DNA of 64,000 nucleotides from Brevundimonas sp. Root1279 (GTDB lineage: Bacteria; Pseudomonadota; Alphaproteobacteria; Caulobacterales; Caulobacteraceae): assembly GCF_001425945.1 (NCBI RefSeq), contig NZ_LMEB01000001.1, positions 248,001 through 312,000 of the forward strand, read 5' to 3'. The notes below the pieces were generated by a model. The model did not search any database. It was not told the DNA's origin and was given only the letters and a program-made list of their open reading frames with translations. Made by a program: the position numbers and the translations under genes. This document shows, piece after piece, positions 19,265 to 28,866 of the stretch. The first letter of the stretch is position 1. The number at the start of each line of letters is the position of its first letter.

Positions 19265-21148
19265 ATGTTTCTCGAGGGCCAGATCAACTGGGTGTGGGTG
19301 CTGGGCGGCTTGGCGGCCGTCGGCTGGGTCGTTGGCCTGATCGGCCTATGGCTCGCCGCCGCCAATCGGTCGCGCCACGTCGACGCGTCGGACCAGCTCG
19401 ACATGGTCCAGCGCGTGGCTGAAGATTCTCAGAAGCGCCTGTTCGAAACCCTCAACGCCATTCCCGTCGCCCTGGTCGAGACCGACAAGCAGGGCAAGTT
19501 CGTCTTCGCCAACCGCGCCGCCCACCAGCTGCTGGGCCGCCGCGACGCGGAGCTGATCGGCCTGCGCTTCCACTCGGCCACCTGGGGCATCACCTTCCCG
19601 GACGGCCGCCCGGTTCCGCCGGACCTGCTGCCCAGCGCCCGCGCCCTGCGCGGCCAGACCGTGCGCGGCTTCCAGCACCTGATCGCCAACCCGGCCGCCC
19701 GCCGCAAGATGCTGGTCTCGGTCACGGCCATGCCGATCGAGAACGAGCTGGGTCAGATCACCGGCTCGACCGCCGCCATTGTCGAGACCGAGGCCCTGAT
19801 GACGCCGGAGTTTCCGGTCTCGGAGGCCGTGGCAACTGTCGAGCCGCTCATCGTCCCCACAGCCGTTGAGGTTCCAGCCGACTTCGGCCTGACCCGCCGC
19901 GTCTTTGACGCCGCCTCCAGCGCCCTGATCGTCGTCGACGTCCATGGCGTCGTCCGCGAGGCCAACAGCACGGCCCTGCTGGTGCTCGGCCGCGATCGCG
20001 CCGAGGGCGACTTCGCCGACCTGTTCCTCGACGAGGACGAACGGGTCGAAGGCCGTCAGGCCCTGCGCGCCGGCCTGGCCGCCCCGGCCGGCGAGGCTGA
20101 CCCGATCGTCTCGCGCCGCGGCGCGGAGGAGGGCATCCGCTGGTCGATGGTGCCGCTTTGCGACGCCGAGGGCCGCGTCGACGCCCTGCTGCTGGCCGGT
20201 GAGCGCGCCTCGCCTGGGGACAATGAACCGGCTGAGCCGGCCCAGGCCCTCGAACCGATCGTCATCGCCACCGCCGGGGCAGACGAGGCGCTGGTCGCCG
20301 AGGCCGAAGCCGCCCGCGCCGAAGCCGCCGCCGCCTTGGCCGCGGTCGCCGCCGCCCGCGCCGAGGCCGAGGCCGCCCGCGAGGTCGCCGCCCGCATCCA
20401 GGCCGAGACCGAGGCCGAATTGCAGGGGGGGCGCCGGATGGAGAGCGTCGGCCGCCTGACCGGCGGTCTGGCCCACGACTTCAACGCCCTGCTCGGCGTC
20501 ATGACCGGGGCCCTGGACATGATGCTGCGCCAGGCCGACGACCCGGGCCGGGTGCGCCGTCTCGGCCAGGCCGCCCTGGCCGCCGGCCAGCGGGGCGAGA
20601 TGCTGACCCGCCGCCTGACCGCCTTCGCCCATGGCGACGACGAGCCCGTGTTGCGCGTTCTCGACGCCGGCGTGCTGCTGCGCGGACTGGAGGCTCGTCT
20701 GCGCGGCTTCGCCGGTCCGGGCGTGGACCTGATGATCGAAGGTCCGGCCGAGGTCGCGCCGGTACGCCTGGATCCCGTGGCCTTCGAAGGCGCGATCAAG
20801 GCTCTGACCCTTAATGCGGTTCAGGCCGTCGGCGGCCAAGGCTCGATCGCCGTCCGCCTGGAGTCCCTGATGGAGGGCGGCGTCCGCTTGAGCGTCCGCG
20901 ACAGCGGCCCCGGTATGGATCGCGACCTCGCCGCCCGCGCGCTGGAGCCGTTCTTCACCACACGTGACGGCGCGGCGGGCCTGGGCCTGTCGCAGGCCTA
21001 CGCCTTCGCGCGCCAGTCCGGCGGCATTCTGTCGATCGACAGCGAGCCGGGGGAGGGGGCTGAGGTCTCGATCACCCTGCCCCTCGCCCCGCCCGCGCAA
21101 GCTGAACAGTCTCCGCTACCCATGTTCGCCGGGGCCGGTGTAGAGTGA
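19265..21148 (+). CDS. PAS-domain sensor histidine kinase
   Basis: 627 residues. One membrane helix lies at about 10-32, then two PAS domains (first around LNAIPVALVETDKQGKFVFANRAAH, second around ALIVVDVHGVVREANSTAL). An Ala/Glu-rich coiled coil follows, then the phosphoacceptor helix RLTGGLAHDFNALLG and an ATPase domain with LTLNAVQAV, RDSGPGMD and FTTRDGAAGLGLSQAYAFARQSGG. There is no receiver domain or adjacent response regulator. The HDFN phosphoacceptor resembles hybrid kinases that control cell-cycle or stress phosphorelays in alphaproteobacteria. Signal and partner are unknown. Confidence 0.88.
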   Translation: MFLEGQINWVWVLGGLAAVGWVVGLIGLWLAAANRSRHVDASDQLDMVQRVAEDSQKRLFETLNAIPVALVETDKQGKFVFANRAAHQLLGRRDAELIGLRFHSATWGITFPDGRPVPPDLLPSARALRGQTVRGFQHLIANPAARRKMLVSVTAMPIENELGQITGSTAAIVETEALMTPEFPVSEAVATVEPLIVPTAVEVPADFGLTRRVFDAASSALIVVDVHGVVREANSTALLVLGRDRAEGDFADLFLDEDERVEGRQALRAGLAAPAGEADPIVSRRGAEEGIRWSMVPLCDAEGRVDALLLAGERASPGDNEPAEPAQALEPIVIATAGADEALVAEAEAARAEAAAALAAVAAARAEAEAAREVAARIQAETEAELQGGRRMESVGRLTGGLAHDFNALLGVMTGALDMMLRQADDPGRVRRLGQAALAAGQRGEMLTRRLTAFAHGDDEPVLRVLDAGVLLRGLEARLRGFAGPGVDLMIEGPAEVAPVRLDPVAFEGAIKALTLNAVQAVGGQGSIAVRLESLMEGGVRLSVRDSGPGMDRDLAARALEPFFTTRDGAAGLGLSQAYAFARQSGGILSIDSEPGEGAEVSITLPLAPPAQAEQSPLPMFAGAGVE

Positions 21149-21173
21149 CCCCCGGGGGCTCGGGAGGCTGCCT

Positions 21174-21656
21174 ATGAAACTCTTGCGTCTAATCCTCGTC
21201 CTGGCGCTCGTCGCCTACGCCGGCTGGCTCGCCTGGCCCCTCATCTCGCCGCTTATGGACGGGGGTCCCGAATCCTTCGCCGCCCGCGCGGTCGAGGCTC
21301 CGGCCGCCTCTGAACAGCTGTTCGGATTTGTGCCGTCCTGGGCCCTGTGGGCCGCCGCCGTCGGCCTCTATTTGATCGCGGCCCTGCTGCTGGGCGCCGG
21401 CAATCCGAAGGCCGCCGTGGCCTATTTCCTCGGCTTCCTCGCCGACGCCGCCCTGCGCCTGGCGCTGGACTCCTCGGGGGACGCGGAGGCGGCCCGCGCC
21501 GGGCCGGCCTCCTTCGCCGCGCCGGACGTCGCGTCCAGCCTGCCGATCGATCCGGTCTGGCTGGTGCTGGGCGGACTGTTCCTGCTCGGGGTGCTGGTCA
21601 TGATCGCCGCCCGTCGGGCGCGCCGCGTCCGCAACCCCGGACAACTGGCCTACTGA
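21174..21656 (+). CDS. Hypothetical three-helix membrane protein
   Basis: 160 residues with an N-terminal hydrophobic segment (LILVLALVAYAGWLAWPLI), a central helix (ALWAAAVGLYLIAALLLGAG) and a C-terminal helix (VWLVLGGLFLLGVLVMIAA) followed by a basic tail. No family recognised. It starts 26 bases after the histidine kinase stop on the same strand and could be in one operon with it, possibly as a sensory or anchoring partner. That role is only inferred from the spacing. Confidence 0.65.
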   Translation: MKLLRLILVLALVAYAGWLAWPLISPLMDGGPESFAARAVEAPAASEQLFGFVPSWALWAAAVGLYLIAALLLGAGNPKAAVAYFLGFLADAALRLALDSSGDAEAARAGPASFAAPDVASSLPIDPVWLVLGGLFLLGVLVMIAARRARRVRNPGQLAY

Positions 21657-21787
21657 CCGCTTCGCGCCGGGCTGGTTCCGACCCCTCCGGCGCCTATATG
21701 GCCAAGGACGGTTGACGCGCTGCCGCGCGTCGCTAGGTTCCGCGCGCCTCCCCGCGCCCCCGCAGCGTCTACGAAACGAGAGATCCC

Positions 21788-23197
21788 ATGGCCCAAGCCG
21801 CTTCCTACGATGTCGTCATCATCGGCGGCGGTCCGGGCGGGTACAACGCCGCCATCCGCGCCGGCCAACTGGGTCTCAAGGCCGCGTGCGTCGAGATGCG
21901 CGAGACGCTCGGCGGCACCTGCCTAAACGTCGGCTGCATGCCCTCCAAGGCCCTGCTGCACGCCTCGGAGCTGTTCGAGGCCGCGACCAAGGAGTTCCCG
22001 ACCCTCGGCATCGAGATCGGCGCGCCCAAGCTCAACCTCGGCCAGATGATGGCCCAGAAGGCCGACAGCGTCGGCGCCCTGACCAAGGGCATCGAGTTCC
22101 TGTTCAAGAAGAACAAGGTCGAGTGGGTGAAGGGCAAGGGCCGCATCACCGGTCCCGGTGCGGTCGAAGTCACCGCCGCCGATGGCTCCAAGTCCACGCT
22201 GACCGCCAAGAACATCGTCATCGCCACCGGCTCGGAGCCGACCCCGCTGCCGGGCGTCGCCTTCGAGGACGGCAAGGTGGTCGACTCCACCGGCGCCCTG
22301 TCGCTGCCGGCTGTGCCGAAGAAGCTGATCGTCGTCGGCGCCGGCATCATCGGCCTGGAGCTGGGTTCGGTGTGGCGTCGCCTCGGCGCTGAGGTCACCG
22401 TCGTCGAATTCCTCGACCGCATCACCCCGGGCATGGACAAGGATGTCGCCACGGCCTTCCAGCGCGCCCTGACCAAACAGGGCATGAGCTTCAAGCTCGG
22501 CGCCAAGGTCACCGCCGCCAAGACCGGCAAGGATGGCGTCGAGCTGACCGTCGAGCCCGCTGCGGGCGGCGCCGCCGAGACCCTGAAGGGCGATGTCGTC
22601 CTCGTCGCCATCGGCCGCCGTCCGTACACGGACGGTCTGGGCCTTGAGACGGTCGGCGTCGAGCCGGACAAGCGCGGCTTCATCACCAACGACCATTTCA
22701 AGACCAACGCCGGCGGCGTCTGGGTCATCGGCGACGCCACCTACGGGCCGATGCTGGCGCACAAGGCCGAGGAAGACGCCGTGGCGGTCATCGAGCTGAT
22801 CGCGGGCAAGGCCGGTCACGTCGACTACGACCTGGTTCCGAGCGTCGTCTACACCAGCCCGGAAGTGGCCTGGGTCGGCAAGACCGAGGACCAGCTGAAG
22901 GCCGAGGGCGTCGCCTACAAGGCGGGTAAATTCCCCTTCGCCGCCAACAGCCGCGCCAAGATCAACCACGAGACCGAGGGCTTCGTGAAGGTCCTGGCCG
23001 ACGCCGCCACCGACAAGATCCTGGGCGTGCACATCCTCGGGCCCCAGGCCGGTGAGATGATCGGCGAGGCCTGCGTGGCCATGGCCTTCGGCGGCGCCGC
23101 CGAGGACATCGCCCGCATCTGCCACCCGCACCCGACCCGGTCGGAAGCCGTCAAACAGGCGGCCATGGGCGTCGACGGCTGGACGATGCAGGCCTGA
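21788..23197 (+). CDS. lpdA: Dihydrolipoyl dehydrogenase
   Basis: A 469-residue flavoprotein that reoxidises dihydrolipoamide in 2-oxoacid dehydrogenase complexes. The redox-active pair is Cys45 and Cys50 in GGTCLNVGC. There is an FAD-binding GGGPGGYNAAI at the N-terminus, an NAD-binding VVGAGIIGLELGSVW in the middle and the catalytic His448/Glu453 dyad in HPHPTRSE. None of the E1 or E2 subunit genes is adjacent, so it may serve several complexes or belong to a unit elsewhere. The ATG follows GAGAG. Confidence 0.97.
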   Translation: MAQAASYDVVIIGGGPGGYNAAIRAGQLGLKAACVEMRETLGGTCLNVGCMPSKALLHASELFEAATKEFPTLGIEIGAPKLNLGQMMAQKADSVGALTKGIEFLFKKNKVEWVKGKGRITGPGAVEVTAADGSKSTLTAKNIVIATGSEPTPLPGVAFEDGKVVDSTGALSLPAVPKKLIVVGAGIIGLELGSVWRRLGAEVTVVEFLDRITPGMDKDVATAFQRALTKQGMSFKLGAKVTAAKTGKDGVELTVEPAAGGAAETLKGDVVLVAIGRRPYTDGLGLETVGVEPDKRGFITNDHFKTNAGGVWVIGDATYGPMLAHKAEEDAVAVIELIAGKAGHVDYDLVPSVVYTSPEVAWVGKTEDQLKAEGVAYKAGKFPFAANSRAKINHETEGFVKVLADAATDKILGVHILGPQAGEMIGEACVAMAFGGAAEDIARICHPHPTRSEAVKQAAMGVDGWTMQA

Positions 23198-23202
23198 CAG
23201 GC

Positions 23203-24135
23203 CTAGGCGCGCGGATGCGCCGCTGAATAAGCCTGCAGCAGGCGCTCGGCGTCGACGGCGGTGTATTTCTGCGTCGTCGACAGGCTGGCGTGGCCGAGCA
23301 GCTCCTGGATCGAGCGCAGGTCGGCGCCGGCCCCCAGCAGATGGGTGGCGAAGCTGTGGCGCAGGGCGTGGGGCGTGGCGCTGTCCGGCAGCCCGAGCCG
23401 GCCGCGCAGCCGCTGCACCGTCGCCTGCACCTGGCGGGGACTCAGCGCCCCGCCGCGCCGGGCGCGGAACAGAGCGTCGTCGGGCTCCAGCGGGAAGGGC
23501 TGCAGCGCCAGATAGGCGTCCACCGCCTCGCGCACGGCGGGCAACACCGGCGCCAACCGGGTCTTGCCGCCCTTGCCGGTGATGCGCAGGGCCTCGGGCA
23601 GCGGGGCGTCCGAGCGGAGCAGCGAGAGGCCTTCCGAAATCCGCAGGCCGCAGCCGTAGAGCAGGGTCAGGACGGCGCGGTCGCGCGCGGCCTCCCAGGG
23701 CTCCAGGTCCGGGTCCGCCTCGGGCTCAGCGACCAGGCCGCGCGCCTGGTCCTCGGTCACCGGCCGGGGCAGCGAGGCCTTGACCCGCGGCCCGCGCACG
23801 AGCGCCAGTTGGGGCGTGGCGACGCCGCAGCGGCGGTCGAGGAAGGCGTGAAAGGTGCGGATCGCCGACAGGGTCTGGCTGATCGAGCGGGCATTGAGCG
23901 GATGGTCGCCGGATCGGCGCTCGGCCAGGTGGGCGCGGACCTCGGCGGCGGTGACCGTGCCCAGCGCCGTCAGCGACGGCGGGCCGCCGCGGTGCTTCTG
24001 CAGAAAGGCCAGCCACAGCCGGCCGATATGACCGTAGGCCTCCAGCGTGCGCGGCGACAGCCGACGCTCGTGGGCGAGATGCTCCAGCCAGGCGCTGAGC
24101 GCCTGATCCGCGGTCGTTAGTTGAGAATCGGCCAT
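23203..24135 (-). CDS. xerC: Tyrosine recombinase XerC
   Basis: 310 residues. It acts with XerD at the dif site to resolve chromosome dimers. The N-terminal SAM-like domain is followed by the catalytic domain with Arg165 (CGLRISE), Lys188/191 (TGKGGKTR), His256 and Arg259 (HALRH), His282 (LGHASLSTTQ) and Tyr291. Its first codons overlap the 3' end of the DUF484 gene by 19 bases, an arrangement found in many proteobacteria. This argues for a housekeeping XerC rather than an integrase of a mobile element. Confidence 0.94.
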   Translation of the reverse strand: MADSQLTTADQALSAWLEHLAHERRLSPRTLEAYGHIGRLWLAFLQKHRGGPPSLTALGTVTAAEVRAHLAERRSGDHPLNARSISQTLSAIRTFHAFLDRRCGVATPQLALVRGPRVKASLPRPVTEDQARGLVAEPEADPDLEPWEAARDRAVLTLLYGCGLRISEGLSLLRSDAPLPEALRITGKGGKTRLAPVLPAVREAVDAYLALQPFPLEPDDALFRARRGGALSPRQVQATVQRLRGRLGLPDSATPHALRHSFATHLLGAGADLRSIQELLGHASLSTTQKYTAVDAERLLQAYSAAHPRA

Positions 24136-24818
24136 CGTTCGGCGGTCCTTTCGACCACCCGGGCGATGAAGGCGACCAGTTCGCAGCCCATGGTCGGGGT
24201 GAAACCGTCCTCCTCGGGCGAGCCGAAGGCGCAGATGGCGTGGCGGGAGCCCGGCTCGGCGCCGGGGAACTGCGGAGCCATGCGGATCAAAGCGACCGAC
24301 TTCACCTCGTCCTCGGCGGCGCCGAACAGATCCAGGCCAGCGAAGTTCGCGCCCAGCCAGGTCAGGCCGTGTTCGCCGAGCAGCTTGTCGACCCCGCCGG
24401 CCTCCAGCGCGCGCCAGCCGAACGGCACGCCGCCGGGCTTCTCCAGCGCGATGGCCGCGCCGGCCAGGCCGAAGCGCCCTTGCGCCGCCGCATCAAGGCG
24501 ACGGGCCAGGTCGGACGGGCTGCGCGCCTCCATCAGGTCGAGGGCGGCGACGTGAGTCTGGGTCTGGGCGGCGAAATTGGCGCGGGCGACGGCCTCGATG
24601 CGCTTGCGGGCGTCGGCCTCGCGCTCGGCGGCTTCTTCCAGCCGGGTCAAGGCGGCGCGGCCGAATTCGACGACGTTGCGGCCATGCGGCTTGAGGCCGA
24701 TCTCTTCGAGCAGGGAGCGGTCGTCGAGCAGGGTCTGCGGGTTGGCCTGCAGCCAGGCCCGGATCTCGGGCCAGTGCGGCTCCTCGGGCTTGGACGAGAG
24801 GTCAGGCGAAACGCTCAC
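24117..24818 (-). CDS. DUF484 family protein upstream of xerC
   Basis: 233 residues. The N-terminal part has the DUF484 signature: IRAWLQANPQTLLDDRSLLEEIGL, then GRNVVEFGRAALTRLEE. A GAF-like C-terminal half follows (AICAFGSPEEDGFTPTMGCELVAFIARVVER). The family is always found next to xerC but has no proven biochemical role. The overlap with xerC by 19 bases supports translational coupling. A coiled coil is likely around residues 55-85. Confidence 0.9.
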   Translation of the reverse strand: MSVSPDLSSKPEEPHWPEIRAWLQANPQTLLDDRSLLEEIGLKPHGRNVVEFGRAALTRLEEAAEREADARKRIEAVARANFAAQTQTHVAALDLMEARSPSDLARRLDAAAQGRFGLAGAAIALEKPGGVPFGWRALEAGGVDKLLGEHGLTWLGANFAGLDLFGAAEDEVKSVALIRMAPQFPGAEPGSRHAICAFGSPEEDGFTPTMGCELVAFIARVVERTAERWPILN

Positions 24819-24841
24819 GAGACCTCTCCCCGAGGCGGTGG

Positions 24842-25495
24842 TTACAGGATCGACTGACCGGTTTTTCCCCAGTCCGCCAGGAAGGCATCAAGCCCCTTGT
24901 CGGTTAACGGGTGCTTGATCATGGCCTTGAAAGTCTCGGCGGGCAGGGTGGCGGCGTCAGCGCCGGCGAGGGCCGCGGCCGACACGTGGCCGGCGTTGCG
25001 CAGGCTGGCGGCCAGGACTTCGGTCGAGAAGTCGTGGATGTCGAACAGGTTGCGGATGTCTTCCAGCAGGGCGATGCCGTCGGCGCCGTTGTCCTCGAGG
25101 CGGCCCACGAAGGGCGACACGAAGGTCGCGCCGGCCTTGGCGGCCAGCATGGCCTGGGCGGCCGAGAAGCACAGGGTGACGTTGGTCTTGATGCCCTTGT
25201 CGGCGAAGACGCGCGTGGCGCGCAGGCCGTCCCAGGTCAGGGGCAGCTTCACGACCACGTTCGGAGCGATGGCGGCGAGCTTGTCGCCTTCCTTGACCAT
25301 GGTCTCGAAATCGGTCGCCACGGCCTCGGCGGAGATCGGGCCCTCGACGAGCGCGCAAATCTCGGCGATGACCTCGGCGATGTTGCGACCGGACTTGGCG
25401 ATCAGCGTGGGATTGGTGGTGACGCCGTCCACCATACCGGTGGGGACCATGTCCTTGATGACGGCGACGTCGGCGGTGTCGAGGAAGAGTTTCAT
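24842..25495 (-). CDS. Small transaldolase / fructose-6-phosphate aldolase-type protein
   Basis: A 217-residue TIM-barrel protein starting [15 protein letters not shown], the hallmark of the TalC/FSA subfamily. The Schiff-base lysine is Lys83 in [11 protein letters not shown]. The segments [12 protein letters not shown] and [11 protein letters not shown] are further family motifs. Members are either true transaldolases of the pentose phosphate pathway or fructose-6-phosphate aldolases, and the two cannot be separated by eye. The ATG is chosen at the conserved start, as the longer ORF overlaps priA. Confidence 0.9.
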   Translation of the reverse strand: MKLFLDTADVAVIKDMVPTGMVDGVTTNPTLIAKSGRNIAEVIAEICALVEGPISAEAVATDFETMVKEGDKLAAIAPNVVVKLPLTWDGLRATRVFADKGIKTNVTLCFSAAQAMLAAKAGATFVSPFVGRLEDNGADGIALLEDIRNLFDIHDFSTEVLAASLRNAGHVSAAALAGADAATLPAETFKAMIKHPLTDKGLDAFLADWGKTGQSIL

Positions 25496-25561
25496 GGGCG
25501 GGCTCTTTAGCGATCTCGGGCCGAAATGGCGAGACACGATACGTAAGCGCGGAGGGCGGGC

Positions 25562-27724
25562 GTGAAGGTCGCCTCCGTCCTCATCCCCCTGCCGGTGCCT
25601 GAAGCCTTCGACTACGAGGTGCCGGAGGGCTTCGATGTGGCCCGCGGCGACCAGGTGGCCGTGCCTCTGGGGCCACGGCTGATCCGCGGCATCGTCGCCG
25701 AGGCGCGCGAGACCACGGGCTCGAACCGGCGGCTGAAGTCCATCGACCATGTGCTCGACGATCCGCGCCTGCCCGGGCGAACCGTCGACTTCGTCGAATG
25801 GGCCGCCCGCTGGACGCTGAGCGCGCCCGGAGAAATGGCGTCGGCCGCCCTAAAGGGCCTGCGTGCGCCTCGACCCCGGCCCGAGCGACGCGTGCGGCGT
25901 GTCGGAGACAACAGCCCGGCCCGGCCGACGGCGGCGCGCACGGCGGTGCTGGAGGCCTTGGGCCAACGCTCCATGCCAGGTCCCGATCTGGCCCGTGCGG
26001 CCGGCGTCTCCTCGGGCGTGGTCAAGGGCCTGCTCGACGAGGGGGTGCTGGAGACGATCGAGATCGAGGCGATCGCCGCCTTTGATCCGCCGAACCCCGA
26101 CCACGCCCCCGCGACCCTCAATCCCGACCAGGCCGCCGCCGCCGAGGCCATCGGCCAGGCCGTGGCGGGCGGCGGCTTCGTCCCCTTTCTGCTCGATGGG
26201 GTGACCGGCTCGGGCAAGACCGAGGCCTATCTGGAGGCGGCGGCGCGGGCGCTGCGCGCCGACCCTTCGGCCCAGGTCCTGATCCTGCTGCCCGAGATCG
26301 CCCTTACCCAGGCGGTGATCGAGCGCATCGCCGCCCGCTTCGGGACCGCCCCGGCCGAGTGGCACTCGGGCGTCGCCCCGCCGCGCCGCCGCCAGGTCTG
26401 GGAGGCGGTCCAGGCCGGGCGCTGCAACATCGTGGTCGGCGCCCGCTCGGCCCTGTTCCTGCCCTACGCCAACCTGCGCCTGATCGTCGTCGACGAGGAG
26501 CACGACGGCTCGTTCAAGCAGGAGGAGGGGCTGGTCTATCACGGCCGCGACCTGGCGGTGGCCAGGGCCCGCATTGAGGAGGCGACCGTGGTCCTGGCCT
26601 CGGCCACGCCGTCGCTGGAGACCTTCTGGAACGCCCGCCAGGGCCGCTACCGCTGGCTCAAGCTCGGCGCCCGCCACGGTGCGGCGGTGCTGCCCGACGT
26701 CGCGCTGCTGGACCTGCGCCAGAGCCCGCCCGATCCGCAGACCTGGCTGTCCCAGCCGTTGCGCGAGGCGATCGGCGAGACCCTGCTGAAGGGCGAACAG
26801 ACCCTGCTGTTCCTCAATCGCCGCGGCTACGCGCCCGTCGTGCTGTGCCGCGCCTGCGGTCACCGCATGACCGCGCCCGACACCGACAGCTGGCTGGTCG
26901 AGCACCGCTACACCGGCCGGCTGGTCTGCCACCTGACCGGCTACTCCATGGTCAAGCCCAAGGCCTGTCCGAGCTGCGGCGCCGAGGACAGCCTGGTCTC
27001 GGTCGGTCCCGGGGTCGAACGCGTCGAGGAGGAGGTCCGCCGCCTGTTCCCCGAGGCGCGCACGGCCGTCTTCAGCTCGGACACCGTGCCGGACGGCAAG
27101 TCGGCCCGGGCCCTGATCGAGTCCATGGCGGCGGGCGAGATCGACATCCTCGTGGCCACCCAGGCGGCGGCCAAGGGCCACAACTTCCCGCGCCTGACCC
27201 TGGTCGGAGTGGTCGACGCCGACCTCGGCCTGCGCGGCGGCGACCTCAGGGCCGCCGAACGCACGTTCCAGCTGCTGACCCAGGCCACCGGCCGGGCCGG
27301 CCGGGCCGACAAGCCGGGCCGCGCCCTGCTGCAGACCTGGACGCCCGAGCACCCGGTGCTGATGGCCCTGGCGGCGGGCGACCGCGACGCCTTCGTCGAG
27401 GCCGAGATGGCCGAGCGCGAGGCCGCGGCCTTGCCGCCCTACGGCCGGCTGGCGGCGATCATCCTGTCGAGCGAGAACGCCATGGCCGTCGACAAGGTCG
27501 CCCGCGAGCTAGCCGAGTCGATTCCCAACGCCGAGCGGCTGGAGGTCTATGGCCCCGCCGACGCCCCCTTGGCCCTGGTGCGCGGCCGCCGTCGCAAGCG
27601 GCTGCTGGTCCGCGCCGACCGCGACGTGGACCTGCAGGGCTTCCTGCGGGCGTGGCTCACGCGGGTGAAGGTCCCGGCCAGCGTCCGCCTGACGGTGGAC
27701 GTGGATCCGTACAGCTTCCTGTAG
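25562..27724 (+). CDS. priA: Primosomal replication helicase PriA
   Basis: A 720-residue superfamily 2 helicase that restarts replication at stalled forks. The N-terminal 3'-DNA-binding domain is followed by Walker A GVTGSGKT (213-220), DEEH (311-314) and a late helicase segment, QATGRAGRA. The cysteine-rich domain is unusual. Cys429, Cys432, Cys469 and Cys472 are kept, matching one zinc site. The positions of the other site read Ala438, Thr441, Cys456 and Thr459, so that site is lost. A GTG start with GGAGGG upstream fits the conserved N-terminus. It is divergent from the transaldolase gene. Confidence 0.96.
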   Translation: MKVASVLIPLPVPEAFDYEVPEGFDVARGDQVAVPLGPRLIRGIVAEARETTGSNRRLKSIDHVLDDPRLPGRTVDFVEWAARWTLSAPGEMASAALKGLRAPRPRPERRVRRVGDNSPARPTAARTAVLEALGQRSMPGPDLARAAGVSSGVVKGLLDEGVLETIEIEAIAAFDPPNPDHAPATLNPDQAAAAEAIGQAVAGGGFVPFLLDGVTGSGKTEAYLEAAARALRADPSAQVLILLPEIALTQAVIERIAARFGTAPAEWHSGVAPPRRRQVWEAVQAGRCNIVVGARSALFLPYANLRLIVVDEEHDGSFKQEEGLVYHGRDLAVARARIEEATVVLASATPSLETFWNARQGRYRWLKLGARHGAAVLPDVALLDLRQSPPDPQTWLSQPLREAIGETLLKGEQTLLFLNRRGYAPVVLCRACGHRMTAPDTDSWLVEHRYTGRLVCHLTGYSMVKPKACPSCGAEDSLVSVGPGVERVEEEVRRLFPEARTAVFSSDTVPDGKSARALIESMAAGEIDILVATQAAAKGHNFPRLTLVGVVDADLGLRGGDLRAAERTFQLLTQATGRAGRADKPGRALLQTWTPEHPVLMALAAGDRDAFVEAEMAEREAAALPPYGRLAAIILSSENAMAVDKVARELAESIPNAERLEVYGPADAPLALVRGRRRKRLLVRADRDVDLQGFLRAWLTRVKVPASVRLTVDVDPYSFL

Positions 27725-27769
27725 GGCTTGGGGCGCGAGCGGAGCCAACCCGGAGGCAGGCCGTCCGCC

Positions 27770-27883
27770 AAGTGACTAGTGGTTCGTGATTAGTGGTTGC
27801 TGGATCGCCAGCAGGGGGCGGCTGGGCGCCAGCGGCGTCCGCCCCTGCCGACCAATCACTGATCACTAACCACTCATCACTTG
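27770..27883. repeat. Inverted GTGATTAGTGGTT-type repeat pair
   Basis: The left arm (27770-27801) has tandem AGTGRYTAGTGGTT-like units. The right arm (27851-27883) has their reverse complements (AATCACTGATCACTAACCACT). They enclose about 50 GC-rich bases between the convergent priA and TerC-family genes. The architecture matches other repeat pairs at 36.6, 37.5, 45.4 and 57.7 kb in this window. Confidence 0.7.
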
Positions 27884-27885
27884 CT

Positions 27886-28713
27886 TCAGACGCCCGGTTC
27901 CGCCGTCTCAGCCTTGTTGAGCTGCGCCTGCCGCGCCTCTTCCCGGGCGGCTTTCCGGAGCGACGCGTTGCGGCTCATCATGTTGAGGCCCTCGACGAGG
28001 GCGGAGAAGGCCATGGCGGCGTAGATGTAGCCCTTGGGCACGTGGACGCCGAAGCCGTCGGCGATCAGCACCATGCCGATCATCAGCAGGAAGCCGAGGG
28101 CCAGCATGACCACGGTCGGGTTCTTGTCGATGAAGTTGGCCAGCGGGTCGGCGGCGAACAGCATGCAGGCCACGGCGATGACGACGGCGACCATCATGAT
28201 CGGCACGTGATCGGTCATGCCGACGGCGGTCAGGATGGAGTCGATCGAGAACACCAGGTCCAGCATGATGATCTGGATGATGGCCGAGCCGACGTTGTTG
28301 ATGACGACGTCCTTCTTGTCCTTTTCCAGCAGGTCGCTGCTCGGGGCGACGTCGACGGCGTGGTGGATCTCCTTGGTCGCCTTCCAGACCAGGAACAGGC
28401 CGCCGGCGATGAGGATCAGGTCGCGCCAGCTGAAGGAGGTGTCCCAGCCCTCGCCCGAGATCCCGAGGTCGAACACAGGCGCGGTCAGGCCGACGATCCA
28501 GCCGATCGTGGCCAGCAGGCCCAGACGCATGATCAGGGCCATGGCGATGCCGATGCGGCGGGTGCGCTGGCGATGCTCGGGGGGAAGCTTGTTCGAGAGG
28601 ATCGAGATGAAGATCAGATTGTCGATGCCGAGCACCACCTCCATCACCACCAGGGTGACGAGCGCGGCCCAGGCCGCGGGGTCGGCCAACAGCGCAGGGA
28701 TGCCTTCGAACAT
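27886..28713 (-). CDS. TerC-family integral membrane protein
   Basis: 275 residues with about seven membrane helices. The family signature is clear: the acidic helix [18 protein letters not shown] near the start and [17 protein letters not shown] in the middle, which provide conserved Asp residues within the membrane. TerC proteins are implicated in metal (manganese) handling and tellurite resistance, but the substrate here is unknown. There are no tellurite operon genes nearby. A charged C-terminal tail ends AETAEPGV. The ATG start is unambiguous. Confidence 0.9.
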   Translation of the reverse strand: MFEGIPALLADPAAWAALVTLVVMEVVLGIDNLIFISILSNKLPPEHRQRTRRIGIAMALIMRLGLLATIGWIVGLTAPVFDLGISGEGWDTSFSWRDLILIAGGLFLVWKATKEIHHAVDVAPSSDLLEKDKKDVVINNVGSAIIQIIMLDLVFSIDSILTAVGMTDHVPIMMVAVVIAVACMLFAADPLANFIDKNPTVVMLALGFLLMIGMVLIADGFGVHVPKGYIYAAMAFSALVEGLNMMSRNASLRKAAREEARQAQLNKAETAEPGV

Positions 28714-28866
28714 AAGTCGCTCCAGAGAATTCAGCCTACGTCCCTAGCGGCCGCCACGCCGGCCGACAAAGAGACGAAGCGTCGCGGTCAACACTCGCCG
28801 GACCAAACGGTTCGGCCGCAGCGGCGCTGCGGGGGTGCGGCTCAGCGACGCGACTCAGGGTCTGGC

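Noticed and set aside
23203-24135. Tyrosine recombinase considered as an integrase of a mobile element
   Set aside because: It overlaps a DUF484 gene as in housekeeping xerC loci. No attachment repeats, tRNA target or phage genes are adjacent.
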